DNA of 64,000 nt from a bacterium. GTDB lineage: Bacteria > Sysuimicrobiota > Sysuimicrobiia > Sysuimicrobiales > Segetimicrobiaceae. Below, piece by piece: positions 43,398-57,359 of this stretch; position 1 is the stretch's first letter, and each line of letters opens with the position of its first letter. The DNA lies in the NCBI GenBank assembly GCA_035308905.1, contig DATGFS010000022.1:62001-126000 (forward strand). The letters run 5' to 3'. The notes beneath the pieces are model-generated. The model was given only the letters and a program-made list of their open reading frames with translations, did not search any database and was not told where the DNA came from. The position numbers and the translations under genes were made by a program.

Positions 43398-44803
43398 GCA
43401 GCGTGCCCCGCGCGCAGGACCGGGTCGGCGGCGCCTTCGTCTCGCGGGTCCGCGACATCGTCGGTGACGCGCATCTCACCGCCGATCCCGACCGCCTGGA
43501 CGCGCGGCGCATCGACGGCGTGCGCCCCGGACTCTGGGCCGTGCCCGCGGACGCCGAGCAGATCGCGGCGCTGCTGACCGCCGCCGCGGAGGCCGGCGCC
43601 GGGGTGATCCCGTACGGCGGCGGGGCGCACCAGCACCTCGGCGTTCCGCCGGCGCGGGTCGATCTCGTCGTCGAGACGACCCGCCTCGCCGGCATCACCG
43701 ACTACACGCCGGCCGACTACGTCGTAGCGGTTCGCGCCGGCACGCCGTTTCGAGACGTGCAAACCGCGCTCGCCGCCAACGGACAGTGGCTGCCGCTCGA
43801 TCCACCGGGCGCCGCGGACGCCACGATCGGCGGCCTCGTTGCGGCAAACCGCAACGGTCCCCGCCGCCTCCTGTGGGGCTCGATCCGCGACCTCGTCATC
43901 GGGATCCGCGTCGCGCTGCCGACCGGCGAGGTGATCAAAGCGGGCGGCAAAGTGGTGAAAAACGTCGCCGGCTACGATCTGGCCAAGCTCTTCATCGGCT
44001 CGTTCGGCTCCTGCGGGGTCATCACCGACGTCACCTTCAAGATCCTGCCGCTCCCCGGCGAGGGCGTCACGGTCTTGGTGACGGTCGCGAACGCCGCGGC
44101 CGCGCACGCGCTCACCACCGCCGTGATGCGGTCGTATCTACTCCCGTCCGCGCTCGAGGCGGCGAGTCCCGACGCGCTGGCGATGCTGGCGCGGAGGGCC
44201 GGCCTGTCCCTGCCGGCGGGGACGGGCGCCTCCGGGACGGGCCGATGGGGCGTGCTACTCCTGGCCGAGGGCCTCGAGGAGAGCCGGACGCGTCACGTCG
44301 AGGAGATGCGGACGCTGACCGCCTCCGCCGGCGGTGCGGGCGCCGCGCTCGAGGTATACTCGGGGGCGCCCCACGACGCGCTGTGGCGCGCGGTGGCCGA
44401 GTTCCCGTCGCCGGCGTCTCACCCGGGGGGCGTCGTCTTCCGCGTCGGCACGCCGATCGCGCGGTGGCTCGACGCCGCCCAGGCCGTCCAGGCGGCGGCG
44501 GGCAACTCTCCGGCGGTCCTCGCCCACGCGGGTGTTGGATTGACCTACGTTGCGACCGCGCCGGGGGAGGCCGCCGCGCTCGCGGACGCGCTCGCGCGCG
44601 CGGCGGTCGCCGGACCCGCGTCCGCGGATCCGCCCGGCGGACTCGGCGGATATGCCGTCGTCGAGAGCGCGCCCACCCCGCTCAAAGCGAGTCTGCCGGT
44701 GTGGGGGCAGGCGCCTCCGGCCGTCGAGTTGATGCGCCGCCTGCGCGCGCAGTACGATCCAAAGGGCATCATGGTGCCGGGCCGGTTGGGATGGCTCTCG
44801 TAG
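43394..44803 (+). CDS. glcE: Second FAD-binding subunit, GlcE-like
   Basis: A 469-residue FAD_binding_4 protein starting at GTG 43394, overlapping the glcF stop. It has VIPYGGGAHQHLGVPPARVD, then LPLDPPGAADATIGGLVAANRNGP and AGGKVVKNVAGYDLAKLFIGSFG, closely matching GlcE. It is about 100 residues longer than the usual GlcE. Here the order is D-F-E rather than the E. coli D-E-F. It overlaps the start of the MFS gene by 13 bases. Confidence 0.88.
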   Translation: MSSVPRAQDRVGGAFVSRVRDIVGDAHLTADPDRLDARRIDGVRPGLWAVPADAEQIAALLTAAAEAGAGVIPYGGGAHQHLGVPPARVDLVVETTRLAGITDYTPADYVVAVRAGTPFRDVQTALAANGQWLPLDPPGAADATIGGLVAANRNGPRRLLWGSIRDLVIGIRVALPTGEVIKAGGKVVKNVAGYDLAKLFIGSFGSCGVITDVTFKILPLPGEGVTVLVTVANAAAAHALTTAVMRSYLLPSALEAASPDALAMLARRAGLSLPAGTGASGTGRWGVLLLAEGLEESRTRHVEEMRTLTASAGGAGAALEVYSGAPHDALWRAVAEFPSPASHPGGVVFRVGTPIARWLDAAQAVQAAAGNSPAVLAHAGVGLTYVATAPGEAAALADALARAAVAGPASADPPGGLGGYAVVESAPTPLKASLPVWGQAPPAVELMRRLRAQYDPKGIMVPGRLGWLS

Positions 44804-46401
44804 CCGCCGGCGGCCGCGGCGCCGCGGCCGCCGCGCCGGTGTCCGCCCCGTCGCCGCCCACATCGCGGCGCGCCATCATCACGATCGCGGCGATGCTCGG
44901 CATGTTTCTCGCCGCGATGGACTCCACCGCGGTCGGCACGGCGATGCCGACCATCGTCGGCGCGTTCGGCGGCCTGGCGCTGTATTCGTGGGTATTCGCC
45001 GCGTACCAGATCGCGTTTGTCGTGACGACGCCGATCTTCGGCCGTCTCGCCGACGTCCACGGCCGGAAGCGCATCTACCTGACCGGCATCCTCTGGTTCG
45101 TCGCGGCGTCTGCGCTGTGCGGCTTCTCGCGCTCGATGGATCAACTCGTGCTCTTCCGGCTCCTGCAGGGCATCGGCGGCGGGGCGGTGCTGCCGATCGC
45201 CATGACGATCATCGCGGATCTGTTTCCAGTGCAGCAGCGGCTGCGGCTGCAGGGCTTGTTCAGCGGCGTGTGGGGCTTCGCGGCGATCATCGGTCCGCTG
45301 GTCGGCGGGTTCCTCGCCGATCACGGCGTGTGGCGCTGGATCTTTTTCCTCAACATTCCGGCGGGGCTGATCGCCACGCTCATCCTGACGTTCGCGTTCA
45401 CCGAATCGAAGGCCAAAGGCCGCGGCACGATCGACTTTGCCGGCATCACCCTGCTCTCGACGGCGACGGTGGCCCTGCTGCTGCTCATGTACTGGGGCGG
45501 CCACGCGTTTCCGTGGCTGTCCGCGCCGGCCGCGGGCCTGGCCGCGCTCGTCGTGATCCTCACGCTGTTCTTCCTGCACGTCGAGACGCACACGGCCGAA
45601 CCATTCATGCCGTTCAGCCTGTTCACGAACCGGATCATCACCGTGTGCTGCATCGGCGGCTTTGTCATCGGGATCAGCATCTTCGGCATGACGGCGTACG
45701 TGCCGCTGTTCATGCAGGGCGTGCTGGGATCGAGCGCCACGACCGCCGGGGAAGCGTTGATGCCGTACATGGTGATGTGGACGGTGGCCAGCATCGCGGG
45801 GGGCCGCCTCGCGCTGCGGTGGGGCTACCGTCCCCTGATGATGACCGGGATGACGCTGCTGGCGACGTCGCTGGCCCTGCTGACGCTGCTCACGGCCCGC
45901 ACCCCGGCGGGGATCGTCTTCTTCGATATGTTCGTCCTTGGATGCGGGATGGGACTCGCGGCGACGCTGTTCATGGTGGCGATGCAGAACGCGGTACCGC
46001 GTCCGCTGCGCGGTGTCGTCACGGCGATCAACATCTTCGTGCGGAACCTCGGCAGCGTGATCGGTGTGAGCGCGCAGGGCGCGGTCCTCGTCGGCATCCT
46101 GGACGCGCGCCTCGCGCACCTGCCGCGGGACGTCCGGCTGGCGATGCCCCTGGACGTCGATCCGCGGGCGCTGCTCGATGCCGCGGGACAGGCCCGGGTC
46201 GGACCCCAGGCACATGAGGCCATCCGGCAGGCGCTCGCCCACGGCATTCACGGCGGCTTCGTGCTCGCGTTCTCACTTGTGACGATCGGCCTCGCGGCCG
46301 TTGTGTTCTATATGCCGTCGGGCAGCGTCATGGACCACACGGCGGACGACAACTTGCACATGTCCCAGCCGGTCGCAGCCGGTGGGGGGAACAACGGGTG
46401 A
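44791..46401 (+). CDS. MFS transporter, DHA2 (14-TMS drug/proton antiporter) family
   Basis: A 536-residue membrane protein with about 14 hydrophobic segments. DHA2 landmarks are FLAAMDSTAVGTAMPTI near the N-terminus, GRLADVHGRKRIYLTG in the 2-3 loop, FRLLQGIGGGAVLPIAMTII and VAMQNAVPRPLRGVVTAIN. It is an antiporter-type exporter, possibly of drugs or metabolites. Overlap with the GlcE-like gene suggests co-transcription; the link in function is not obvious, perhaps export of an acid. Confidence 0.9.
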   Translation: MALVAAGGRGAAAAAPVSAPSPPTSRRAIITIAAMLGMFLAAMDSTAVGTAMPTIVGAFGGLALYSWVFAAYQIAFVVTTPIFGRLADVHGRKRIYLTGILWFVAASALCGFSRSMDQLVLFRLLQGIGGGAVLPIAMTIIADLFPVQQRLRLQGLFSGVWGFAAIIGPLVGGFLADHGVWRWIFFLNIPAGLIATLILTFAFTESKAKGRGTIDFAGITLLSTATVALLLLMYWGGHAFPWLSAPAAGLAALVVILTLFFLHVETHTAEPFMPFSLFTNRIITVCCIGGFVIGISIFGMTAYVPLFMQGVLGSSATTAGEALMPYMVMWTVASIAGGRLALRWGYRPLMMTGMTLLATSLALLTLLTARTPAGIVFFDMFVLGCGMGLAATLFMVAMQNAVPRPLRGVVTAINIFVRNLGSVIGVSAQGAVLVGILDARLAHLPRDVRLAMPLDVDPRALLDAAGQARVGPQAHEAIRQALAHGIHGGFVLAFSLVTIGLAAVVFYMPSGSVMDHTADDNLHMSQPVAAGGGNNG

Positions 46402-46431
46402 GGCGCGCGACGCTTCCACCCTGACGCACCC

Positions 46432-48567
46432 ATGCACCGGCTCACGCTCTCCCTCGCCCTGCACAACCACCAGCCCGTCGGCAACTTCGACCACGTCTTC
46501 GCCGACGCGACCGAACGGTCGTATGCGCCGATGATCGCGGCGCTCGAACGGCACCCCGCGATCCGCGTCGCCCTGCACTATTCCGGTCCACTGCTCGACT
46601 GGTTCGGCGCGCACCGGCCGGACCTGATCACGCGTCTGCGGGCGCTCGTGGGGCGCGGACAGATCGAGTTGCTCACCGGCGCGTACTACGAGGCGATCCT
46701 CCCGATCGTGCCGGACGCGGACAAGCGGGGGCAGATCCTCAAGATGACCCGCGCCATCAGGACCGAGTTCGGCTACGCGGCCGACGGCCTCTGGCTCGCG
46801 GAGCGCGTATGGGAACCGCACCTTGCGCGTCCCCTCGGCGAGGCCGGGATCGCGTACACGATCGTGGACGACACGCACTTCCACGCGGTCGGCCTGGAAG
46901 ACAAGCAGCTCCTCGGCTATTACGTCACGGAGGAAGAAGGCGTCCCCGTCGCGCTGTTTCCGAGCCTCCGGCGCCTGAGGTACCTCATCCCCTGGGTCTC
47001 GCCGGAGGAGGTCATCGACTACCTGCGCACACTCGCCGATACCGACGTCCGCCCGGAGGGCCGGGCGGAGCCGCTCGACCTCGCCCTCATGGGCGACGAC
47101 GGCGAGAAGTTCGGGATGTGGCCGACGACGTACGCGCACTGCTGGGAGCGGGGCTGGGTCGACCGTTTCTTCGAGGCGCTCGAGACGACCCGCTGGATCG
47201 ACCTCGTGCCCCCCGGCGACTACCGGCGCACCCACGACCCGGCCGGCGCGATCTACCTGCCGACGGCCACCTACGATGAGATGGCGGAGTGGGCGCTGCC
47301 GCCAACGCGCGCCGAGGCGCGGGCCAGCCTGCGCCACGACCTCGAGACCGGCGGCCGGGGCGATCTCGCGAGCCTCGTGCGCGGCGGGTTCTGGCGGCAC
47401 TTCCTCGTCCGGTATCCCGAGGCCAACACGCTGCACCATCTCGCGCTGCGCGCGGGCCGCAAGGTGCACGCGATGCCCCCGGGTCCCGAACGCGAGCGGG
47501 CGCTCGACGAGCTGTGGAGCGGCGAGTGCAACTGCACCTACTGGCACGGCGTCTTCGGGGGCATCTACCTGCCGCACATCCGGGGCGCGGCGTTCGAGCA
47601 TCTCATCGCCGCGGAGGCGGAGGCCGACCGGGCGCAGCACCCACGGCCGTACGCCGAGGCGTCGGCCGGCGATCTCAACGGGGACGGCCAGCCGGAACTC
47701 TATCTCGCCACCGGGCTCGACGTCTGCACCGTCGATCCGGCCCGGGGCGGCAGCATCGTGGAATGGGACGACCGATCGCGGAAACGGCACCTCGGCAACG
47801 TGCTCACGCGGCGGGCGGAAGCGTACCACGCCCGCGTGCGCCACGAGGCGCCCCCGCTCGAAGGCGCGGTCTCGATTCACGAGGCCGGCGACCGCCCTAA
47901 GGAGCCCGGCCTCGATCGCCTGCTCGTCTACGACCGCGTCCGCCGGACGACGCTGCGGACGTGGCTGTGGCCGGTGGAGGTGACTCGGGACGAAGTGTGG
48001 CGCGACGCCGCGGAGGACCTCGGCGGATTCGGCACCGCGCCGTACGCATGGCGGCTCGAGGAAACTCCCGAGGGGGCCACGGCCGTGCTGACGCGGCGCG
48101 CCCAAGTGGGCCAAGGGCACGCCACCCTCGAGCGCCGGATCGCCGTCGACGCGCGCACGCGCGGACTCACCCACGCGGCGCGCCTCGTCTGGGAAGGCCC
48201 CGGCGTGCTGCGCGCCGTCCTCGCCGAACAGTGGAGCCTCGGCCTCTTCGGCGGGCCCGAGCAGGTGTGGGCGGGCGCCGGCGGCGACTCCCGCGTCTCG
48301 TTGTGGGAGCCCGCCAACCTGCCGCGCGCCGCGGTGGTGCGCGCCGGCGAAACCTACTCCGGGCTGACGCTCGCGTTCACGCCGGAGCGCGCCGCGGACG
48401 TGTGGACGCTGCCGGTGTTCACGATCTCGAACTCCGAGTCGGGTTTCGAACGCAACCAGCAGGGCGCGATGCTCGTGTTGCGGTGGGAAATCGCGGTGCC
48501 CGCCGGAGCGGCATGGGAGCAGACGACCCGCGCCGGGGTCGAGGAGGCCTTCCATAAAGAATCGTGA
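46432..48567 (+). CDS. GH57 alpha-amylase / 4-alpha-glucanotransferase
   Basis: A 711-residue GH57 enzyme, ATG 46432. His11 and His13 are in LHNHQPVGNFD, the nucleophile Glu124 is in WLAERVWEP and the acid/base Asp is in LMGDDGEKFGMW (Asp222-Asp223). The equivalents in Thermococcus litoralis 4-alpha-glucanotransferase are Glu123 and Asp214. The C-terminal part (about 300-700) has the DUF1925/DUF1926 beta domains. It cleaves or rearranges alpha-1,4-glucans and has no signal peptide, so it acts on cytosolic glycogen. It precedes the trehalose/glycogen cluster that runs on the other strand. Confidence 0.92.
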   Translation: MHRLTLSLALHNHQPVGNFDHVFADATERSYAPMIAALERHPAIRVALHYSGPLLDWFGAHRPDLITRLRALVGRGQIELLTGAYYEAILPIVPDADKRGQILKMTRAIRTEFGYAADGLWLAERVWEPHLARPLGEAGIAYTIVDDTHFHAVGLEDKQLLGYYVTEEEGVPVALFPSLRRLRYLIPWVSPEEVIDYLRTLADTDVRPEGRAEPLDLALMGDDGEKFGMWPTTYAHCWERGWVDRFFEALETTRWIDLVPPGDYRRTHDPAGAIYLPTATYDEMAEWALPPTRAEARASLRHDLETGGRGDLASLVRGGFWRHFLVRYPEANTLHHLALRAGRKVHAMPPGPERERALDELWSGECNCTYWHGVFGGIYLPHIRGAAFEHLIAAEAEADRAQHPRPYAEASAGDLNGDGQPELYLATGLDVCTVDPARGGSIVEWDDRSRKRHLGNVLTRRAEAYHARVRHEAPPLEGAVSIHEAGDRPKEPGLDRLLVYDRVRRTTLRTWLWPVEVTRDEVWRDAAEDLGGFGTAPYAWRLEETPEGATAVLTRRAQVGQGHATLERRIAVDARTRGLTHAARLVWEGPGVLRAVLAEQWSLGLFGGPEQVWAGAGGDSRVSLWEPANLPRAAVVRAGETYSGLTLAFTPERAADVWTLPVFTISNSESGFERNQQGAMLVLRWEIAVPAGAAWEQTTRAGVEEAFHKES

Positions 48568-48632
48568 AGGGCCGATCAAACGCCGGTCAAAAAGCGTAGG
48601 ATGGAGGCAGGCGTCGATAGGAGCGTGAGAGC

Positions 48633-48866
48633 ATGGCCCGTACAGCCGCGATCGCCGTCGTTCTGGTTCTGATGGCTCTATGCCGTCCCGGCACGATCGT
48701 CGCACCGAGTCCCGCGGCAGCGCAGTCCGCTCAGGTCTCGCCGCCGGCCACCGCCGAGGACGTCGCGAAGCTCCGGCAGAGCCTCGAGGAGCTGCGGGCG
48801 CAGCTCGCCGCGTTGAACCGGCGGCTCAACGCCATCGAAGAACAGCTCAACTCGATCCAGAAGTAA
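48633..48866 (+). CDS. Small exported coiled-coil protein
   Basis: A 77-residue protein. A signal peptide (MARTAAIAVVLVLMALCRPG, cleavage near AAAQSAQ) precedes a heptad-rich helix, LRQSLEELRAQLAALNRRLNAIEEQL in part. GATAGGAG lies about 11 bases upstream. The Leu-repeat helix suggests oligomerisation in the envelope, in the manner of short Lpp-like proteins, without sequence proof. Its last 20 bases overlap the tail of the convergent pdxA. Confidence 0.7.
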   Translation: MARTAAIAVVLVLMALCRPGTIVAPSPAAAQSAQVSPPATAEDVAKLRQSLEELRAQLAALNRRLNAIEEQLNSIQK

Positions 48867-49902
48867 AGCCGCGCTGCGCCGCCGAGGCGGCCATCCGGCA
48901 GGCGATCCCGAACGCGCGGCTGAGCGCTTCGACGCTCGCCTTATTCTGACCGGCGATGTCGAATGCGGTGCCGTGCGCCGGCGTGGTGATTGGCACCGGC
49001 AACCCGCCCTGGACCGTGACGCCCCGGTCAAAGCCCATCAGCTTCAGGGCGATCTGCCCCTGGTCGTGGTACATCGTCAGGATGCCGTCGTACAGCCCCG
49101 CGAGCGCCCGCAGAAAGATGGTGTCGGCCGGAAACGGCCCGTCCATGGGCACGCCTTCCGCCCCGGCCTCGTGAATCGCCGGCGCGATGATGTCGAGCTC
49201 CTCGCGTCCGCACGTGCCGCCTTCGCCGGCGTGGGGGTTGAGCCCGGCCACGGCGATGCGCGGCCGCGCGACGCCGGCCGCCCGGAGCGAGCGATGGAGG
49301 AGGCGCGCCGCGTCCTTGATGCGCTCGCGGCTCAGCGTGCCGGCGACGTCTTTTAATGGAATGTGCGACGTGACGCGCGTGGTCCACAGGCCCTCGAGGA
49401 CGTTCAGTTCGCAGACGTACCCGCGCACCCCGAGGTAATCGGCGAAGAAGTGCAGCTCGTCCGGAAACTTGAGGCCGGCCTGCTTCATCGCCAGCTTGTT
49501 GAGCGGGGCGAAGCAGAGGGCGTCGACCTCGCCTGCGCGCGCCGCGTCGAGACAGGTCCGAAGTGCGCGCAGCACCGATGCGCCGCCCGCGGCGTTGGCC
49601 ACAGCGCGTGTGATCTCTTCCGGCCGCACGGTCTCGATCGCGCAGAAGCACGGGATGCCCGGCTCTTCGCGCGCCCGCTCCGCCCAGGCGCGGGCGTCTG
49701 CGATGGACGCGACCTCGTGAAGCGCCGTCCGCGTGCCGGCGACGCGCTGCCCGTCCTCCCACACCCAGCGGTCGCCGACCACGACGACGTGCGCCTGCCG
49801 CATCAGCTCGCCGCGCGCGATGAGCTTGGCGATCAGCTCCGGTCCGATCCCGGCGGGATCGCCCAGGGTGAGGGCCACGGCGGGTCGGGGGGCGCCGGCC
49901 AT
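48847..49902 (-). CDS. pdxA: 4-hydroxythreonine-4-phosphate dehydrogenase family (PdxA)
   Basis: A 351-residue NAD-dependent dehydrogenase of the isocitrate-dehydrogenase-like fold. Family words: LTLGDPAGIGPELIAK, LCFAPLNKLAMKQAG, TSHIPLKDV with a metal His, GLNPHAGEGGTCGREE, and MYHDQGQIALKLMGF. It oxidises 4-phosphohydroxy-L-threonine in pyridoxal 5-phosphate synthesis; some relatives (PdxA2) act on other 4-phosphoerythronate-like acids. It is the last gene of the minus-strand glucan cluster, 12 bases after treZ, with no obvious ribosome site, so it may be translationally coupled. Why a vitamin B6 gene belongs here is unclear. Confidence 0.92.
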   Translation of the reverse strand: MAGAPRPAVALTLGDPAGIGPELIAKLIARGELMRQAHVVVVGDRWVWEDGQRVAGTRTALHEVASIADARAWAERAREEPGIPCFCAIETVRPEEITRAVANAAGGASVLRALRTCLDAARAGEVDALCFAPLNKLAMKQAGLKFPDELHFFADYLGVRGYVCELNVLEGLWTTRVTSHIPLKDVAGTLSRERIKDAARLLHRSLRAAGVARPRIAVAGLNPHAGEGGTCGREELDIIAPAIHEAGAEGVPMDGPFPADTIFLRALAGLYDGILTMYHDQGQIALKLMGFDRGVTVQGGLPVPITTPAHGTAFDIAGQNKASVEALSRAFGIACRMAASAAQRGFTSGSS

Positions 49903-49914
49903 GTCTTGAGTGTT

Positions 49915-51818
49915 CTAGGACGGCTCGCCGGCAAAACCCTCGCCCGCGGCAAAGAGGACGAAGGACCACGGCGCGAGGGCGAGGCGCACCGTCCCGCCGG
50001 ACTCGATCTCTGCCGGCGCGGCCCGCCCCGGGCCGGCCCAGCGGGCGTCCGCGGAGTCGAGAAGCAGTTTCCACCGGCCGGGCGGGAGGGGAACCTGGAC
50101 GCCGGCCGGGGACGGCGAGAAATTGAACACCGCGACGACGGCGCCGTCTCCCCGCCAGCGGCGCGCCACCATGACGCGCGCGTCGTCCTCCGGCGGCCTG
50201 CCGCCCTCCGCACGGGACGACCGTCCGATGACGCGAACGTCCATGGGCTCCTTGCTGAGGTTCGCGAGGGCGGGAACGGTCTTGCGCAGCCGGATGAGCG
50301 TGGTGTAGAGCTCGAGGAGGGCGTGATGTCGCGGCTCGCGCGCGAGCCCGCGCGCAAGCCGCGACCGCTGAAACGTCTCCGGCGACTGTGGATCCGGCGG
50401 CTCGCTCTCCGGATACTCCGCGCGCCGCCCGCGGCGCACGGCCGCGGCGAGCGCCGGGTCACCGTGATCCGTGAAGTAGAGGAACGACGCCGTCTCCCCG
50501 TACTCCTCGCCCATGAACAGCAGCGGCACGAACGGCGCCAGCAGCACGACGCCCGCGGCGAGCTTCAGCGCCTCGAACCCGACGAGGTGGGTGAGCCGCT
50601 CGCCGAGCGCGCGGTTGCCGACTTGGTCGTGGTTTTGCGCGCAGACGACAAAGCGGGGGGCCGCCACATCGCGCGACGGCGCGCCGTGGCGCCGCCGCCG
50701 GAACGGCGAGTACCGGCCGGAGACGACGAATCCCTCGGTCCATGCGAGCGCGAGATCGCCGATCCCGCGGAAGTCCTCGTAGTACCGGAGCCGCTCGCCG
50801 GTGAGCAGAGTATGGAGCGCGTGGTGGAAGTCGTCGCTCCAGGCGGCGTCGAGCCCGTAGCCGCCGCGGTCGATCGGGCGCGTGAGCCGCGGGTCGTTCA
50901 GGTTGCTCTCGGCGATCATGCAGACCCGGCGGCCGAGCGCGCGGCCGCGCTCGCGGACCGCGGTGCCCAGCTCCTCGAGGATGTGCCGAGCGGATTCATC
51001 GAAGATCGCGTGCACCGCGTCCAGTCGCAGCCCGTCGAGATGAAACTCCGCGATCCACCGGCACGCGTTGTCGATGACGAACCGCCGCACCTCGTCGCTG
51101 TCCGGCCCGTCGTAATTGATCGCGTCACCCCACGGCGTGCGATAGCGGTCCGTGAAGTAGGGTCCGTAGGCCGCGAGATAGTTGCCTTCGGGACCGAGGT
51201 GGTTGTAGACGACGTCGAGGATGACCGCGATTCCCCGGCGGTGGCACGCGTCCACAAGCCGCTTCAGCCCGTCGGGCCCGCCGTAGGCGGTGTGCACCGC
51301 GTACGGGTAGGCTCCGTCGTAGCCCCAGTTGCGCGTGCCCGGAAAGTGCGCGACCGGCATCAATTCGATCGCCGTCACGCCGAGCGCGGCCAGCGCGTCG
51401 AGCTCACCGACCACGCCGCCGAACGTGCCGTCCGGTGAAAACGTGCCGACGTGCAGCTCGTAGATGATGTGGCCGGCGAGCGCGAGCCCGCGCCAGCCCG
51501 CGTCCTCCCACGTGAACGCCGGATCGACGACCTGCGACGGCCCGTGCACGCCGTCAGGCTGCAGCCGCGAGGCAGGGTCGGGGTACTCGGCGCCGCAGTC
51601 CAGAACGTAGCGGTAGCGCGCGCCGGCGTCGACGCCCGGGACGTCGGCCTCGTGGTAGCCGCGCTCGCGCCGGTCGAGCGGGATCACGCGGTCCGCCGGA
51701 CTCAACAGGTGCACCTGCACGGCACGGGCGTTGGGCGCCCACACGCGAAAACGGCAGCCGCCCCCGGGGAGCAGGACCGCGCCGGCCGGCTCCGGGCCCG
51801 GCGCGGACTCGCCGCCCG

Positions 51819-51822
<4 letters not shown>
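49915..51822 (-). CDS. treZ: Malto-oligosyltrehalose trehalohydrolase TreZ
   Basis: A 635-residue GH13 enzyme that releases trehalose from malto-oligosyltrehalose. An N-terminal CBM48-like domain (about 20-110) is followed by the barrel: YELHVGTFSPDGTFGG, DVVYNHLGPEGNYL, the nucleophile Asp268 in LRLDAVHAIFDESA, the acid/base Glu305 in IAESNLND and the NHDQVGN loop near residue 397. These words are diagnostic of TreZ. The start is uncertain: the frame has no ATG or GTG near the right place, and a CTG at 51822 overlaps the upstream TGA, preceded by GGGAGG at 3-base spacing. The TreY partner that makes its substrate is not in this window. Confidence 0.9.
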
Positions 51823-55294
<3,472 letters not shown>

Positions 55295-55298
<4 letters not shown>

Positions 55299-57265
55299 GG
55301 GCTCCGCTCCACCCGGAAGATGTGCCCCGGCTGCTCGGCCGGATGCAGCGAGACGTAGTTGCGGCCCCCGCGCCAGGTGTACCGGGTGCCGCTCAGCAGG
55401 TCCGTCACGGCGAAGGGCTCGTCCGGGCCGAGCCCGAGCGCCGGCAGCGAAAGCGCGGTCCAGCCCGCCTGCGCGACGTGCGGGTCGAGGTTCACGACGA
55501 CGAGCACCGGCGGGCCGCCGTCCGGACTCGTCTTGCTGTAACAGATGAGCTGATCGTTGTCGATTCCGTGAAACACCAGGGTGTCGTCCCGCTGGAGCGC
55601 CGTGTACTCCCGGCGGACTGCGTTCACGCTCGCGATCAGGCCGCGCAGACTTTCCGGCCGGCCGACGTCCCAGTGTTTGATCTCGTACTTCTCCGCGTTG
55701 AGATACTCCTCGCTCGCCGGCGGCGGACTCCCCGGGGCGGCCGACTGGTGCTCGATGAGTTCGTACGCCGGCCCGTAGATGCCGTAGTTCGCCCCCAGCG
55801 TCGCCGCGAGCACGAGACGCACGGCGAACGCCGGCCGGCCGCCGTCCTGCAGGTACTTGTGCAGAATATCCGGCGTGTTCGGCCAGAGATTGGGCCTGAA
55901 AAATTCACTCACCGGCGGGCGCGTGAGGTCGGTGAAGTACTCGATCAACTCGGCCTTCGTGTTGCGCCACGTAAAGTAGGTGTACGACTGCGTGAATCCC
56001 AGCTTGGCCAGCCGGTACATCACCTTGGGACGCGTGAACGCCTCCGCGAGAAAGATGACGTCGGGGTCGGTGCCGTGGATCTCGTCGATCAGCCATTCCC
56101 AGAACGGGAACGGCTTCGTGTGCGGGTTGTCCACCCGGAAGATGCGCACCCCCTCGCCGATCCAGAAGCGCACGACGCCGAGCAGCTCGTTCCACAGACC
56201 TCGCCAGTCGGACGAATCGAAATCGAACGGGTAGATGTCCTGGTACTTCTTGGGCGGGTTTTCCGCGTACTGGATCGTGGCGTCGGGCCGCCGCCGGAAC
56301 CACTCCGGGTGCTCGCGCACGTACGGATGATCAGGCGCGCACTGGTAGGCGAGGTCGAGCGCGATCTCCAGGCCGCAGCCCCGGGCGCGGATGATGAGGC
56401 GGCGGAAATCCTCGAACGTCCCGAGCTCGGGATGAATGGCGGTGTGGCCGCCCTCCGCGGCGCCGATGGCCCAGGGGCTTCCCGGATCGCCCGCGCCCGC
56501 CGCCTCGGCGTTGTTGCGCCCCTTGCGGTGGTCGCGGCCGATCGGATGGATCGGCGGCAGGTAGAGGATGTCAAACCCCATGCTCGCGACATACGGCAGC
56601 CGCGCCTCGCAGTCCCTGAACGTCGCGTGCCGCCCCGGTTCGAGCGACGTCGAACGGGGAAACATCTCGTACCACGCGCCGAACCGCGCGCGCGCGCGGT
56701 CGACGACGACCGGCAGCTCGGGCGCGTAGCGCGCCGCCCCCTCACGCGGCGGGTAGCCCCGCATCGCGGCGGCCAGTTCGGCCGAGAGGGCAATCCGCAC
56801 CGCGTCACCGTTCCCCGCGTCGAGATGGTCCGCCCACGCTGACAGCTGTTCGGCATCCGGTCCTCGGGCCCCGAACACGGCGGCCCGGACGAGCTCGGCG
56901 CCGATCCGGAGATCCACCCCCACATCCTGTCCCGCGTCCACCCGCTTCGCGAGATCCCGCGCCCACGTCGCGAAATGGTCGATCCACACTTCCACCGTGT
57001 AGCGGTACCGGCCGGTCTGCGCCGCGACAAACGTGCCGCGCCAGCGGTCGTTGTCCAGCGCCTGGAGCGGCGCCTCGCTCCACCCCGCGGAGGCGGGGTC
57101 GCCCTCCCAACGGTACCGCAGCACGCCCGCCAGCAGATCGTGGCCGTCCGCGAACGCGTCGCATTCGACGACGACCGTCTCGCCGGCGGTGCGCTTGACG
57201 GGGAACCGTCCGCCGTCGATCTGAGGCGTGACGGCCTCTATGGCGACTCGGGACTTCGCCTCCAT
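55295..57265 (-). CDS. glgE: Alpha-1,4-glucan:maltose-1-phosphate maltosyltransferase GlgE
   Basis: A 656-residue GH13_3 enzyme that transfers maltosyl from maltose-1-phosphate to glucan. ATG 57265 follows AGGTGA; a GTG ten codons upstream is less likely. Residues 1-190 are the N- and S-type domains (DUF3416). The barrel has YLPPIHPIGRDHRKGRNN, nucleophile Asp379 in RIFRVDNPHTKP, the acid/base Glu408 in FLAEAFTRPKVMY and the YFTWRNTK segment, matching the GlgE of Streptomyces and mycobacteria. Downstream overlap with treS-mak marks the GlgE pathway. Maltose-1-phosphate is toxic when GlgE is lost in mycobacteria. Confidence 0.95.
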
Positions 57266-57359
57266 GGGTGTCACCTGCGTGGGCGTAGTCGGCACCGCGT
57301 CAGTGTCACGGTTGCCGGCCGCGGACGTTATGACTCACGCCGTAGGCCGTCGGCCGGCG

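Noticed and set aside
46273-48705. 810-codon minus-strand frame opposite the GH57 gene
   Set aside because: Antisense shadow of a well-supported GH57 enzyme.
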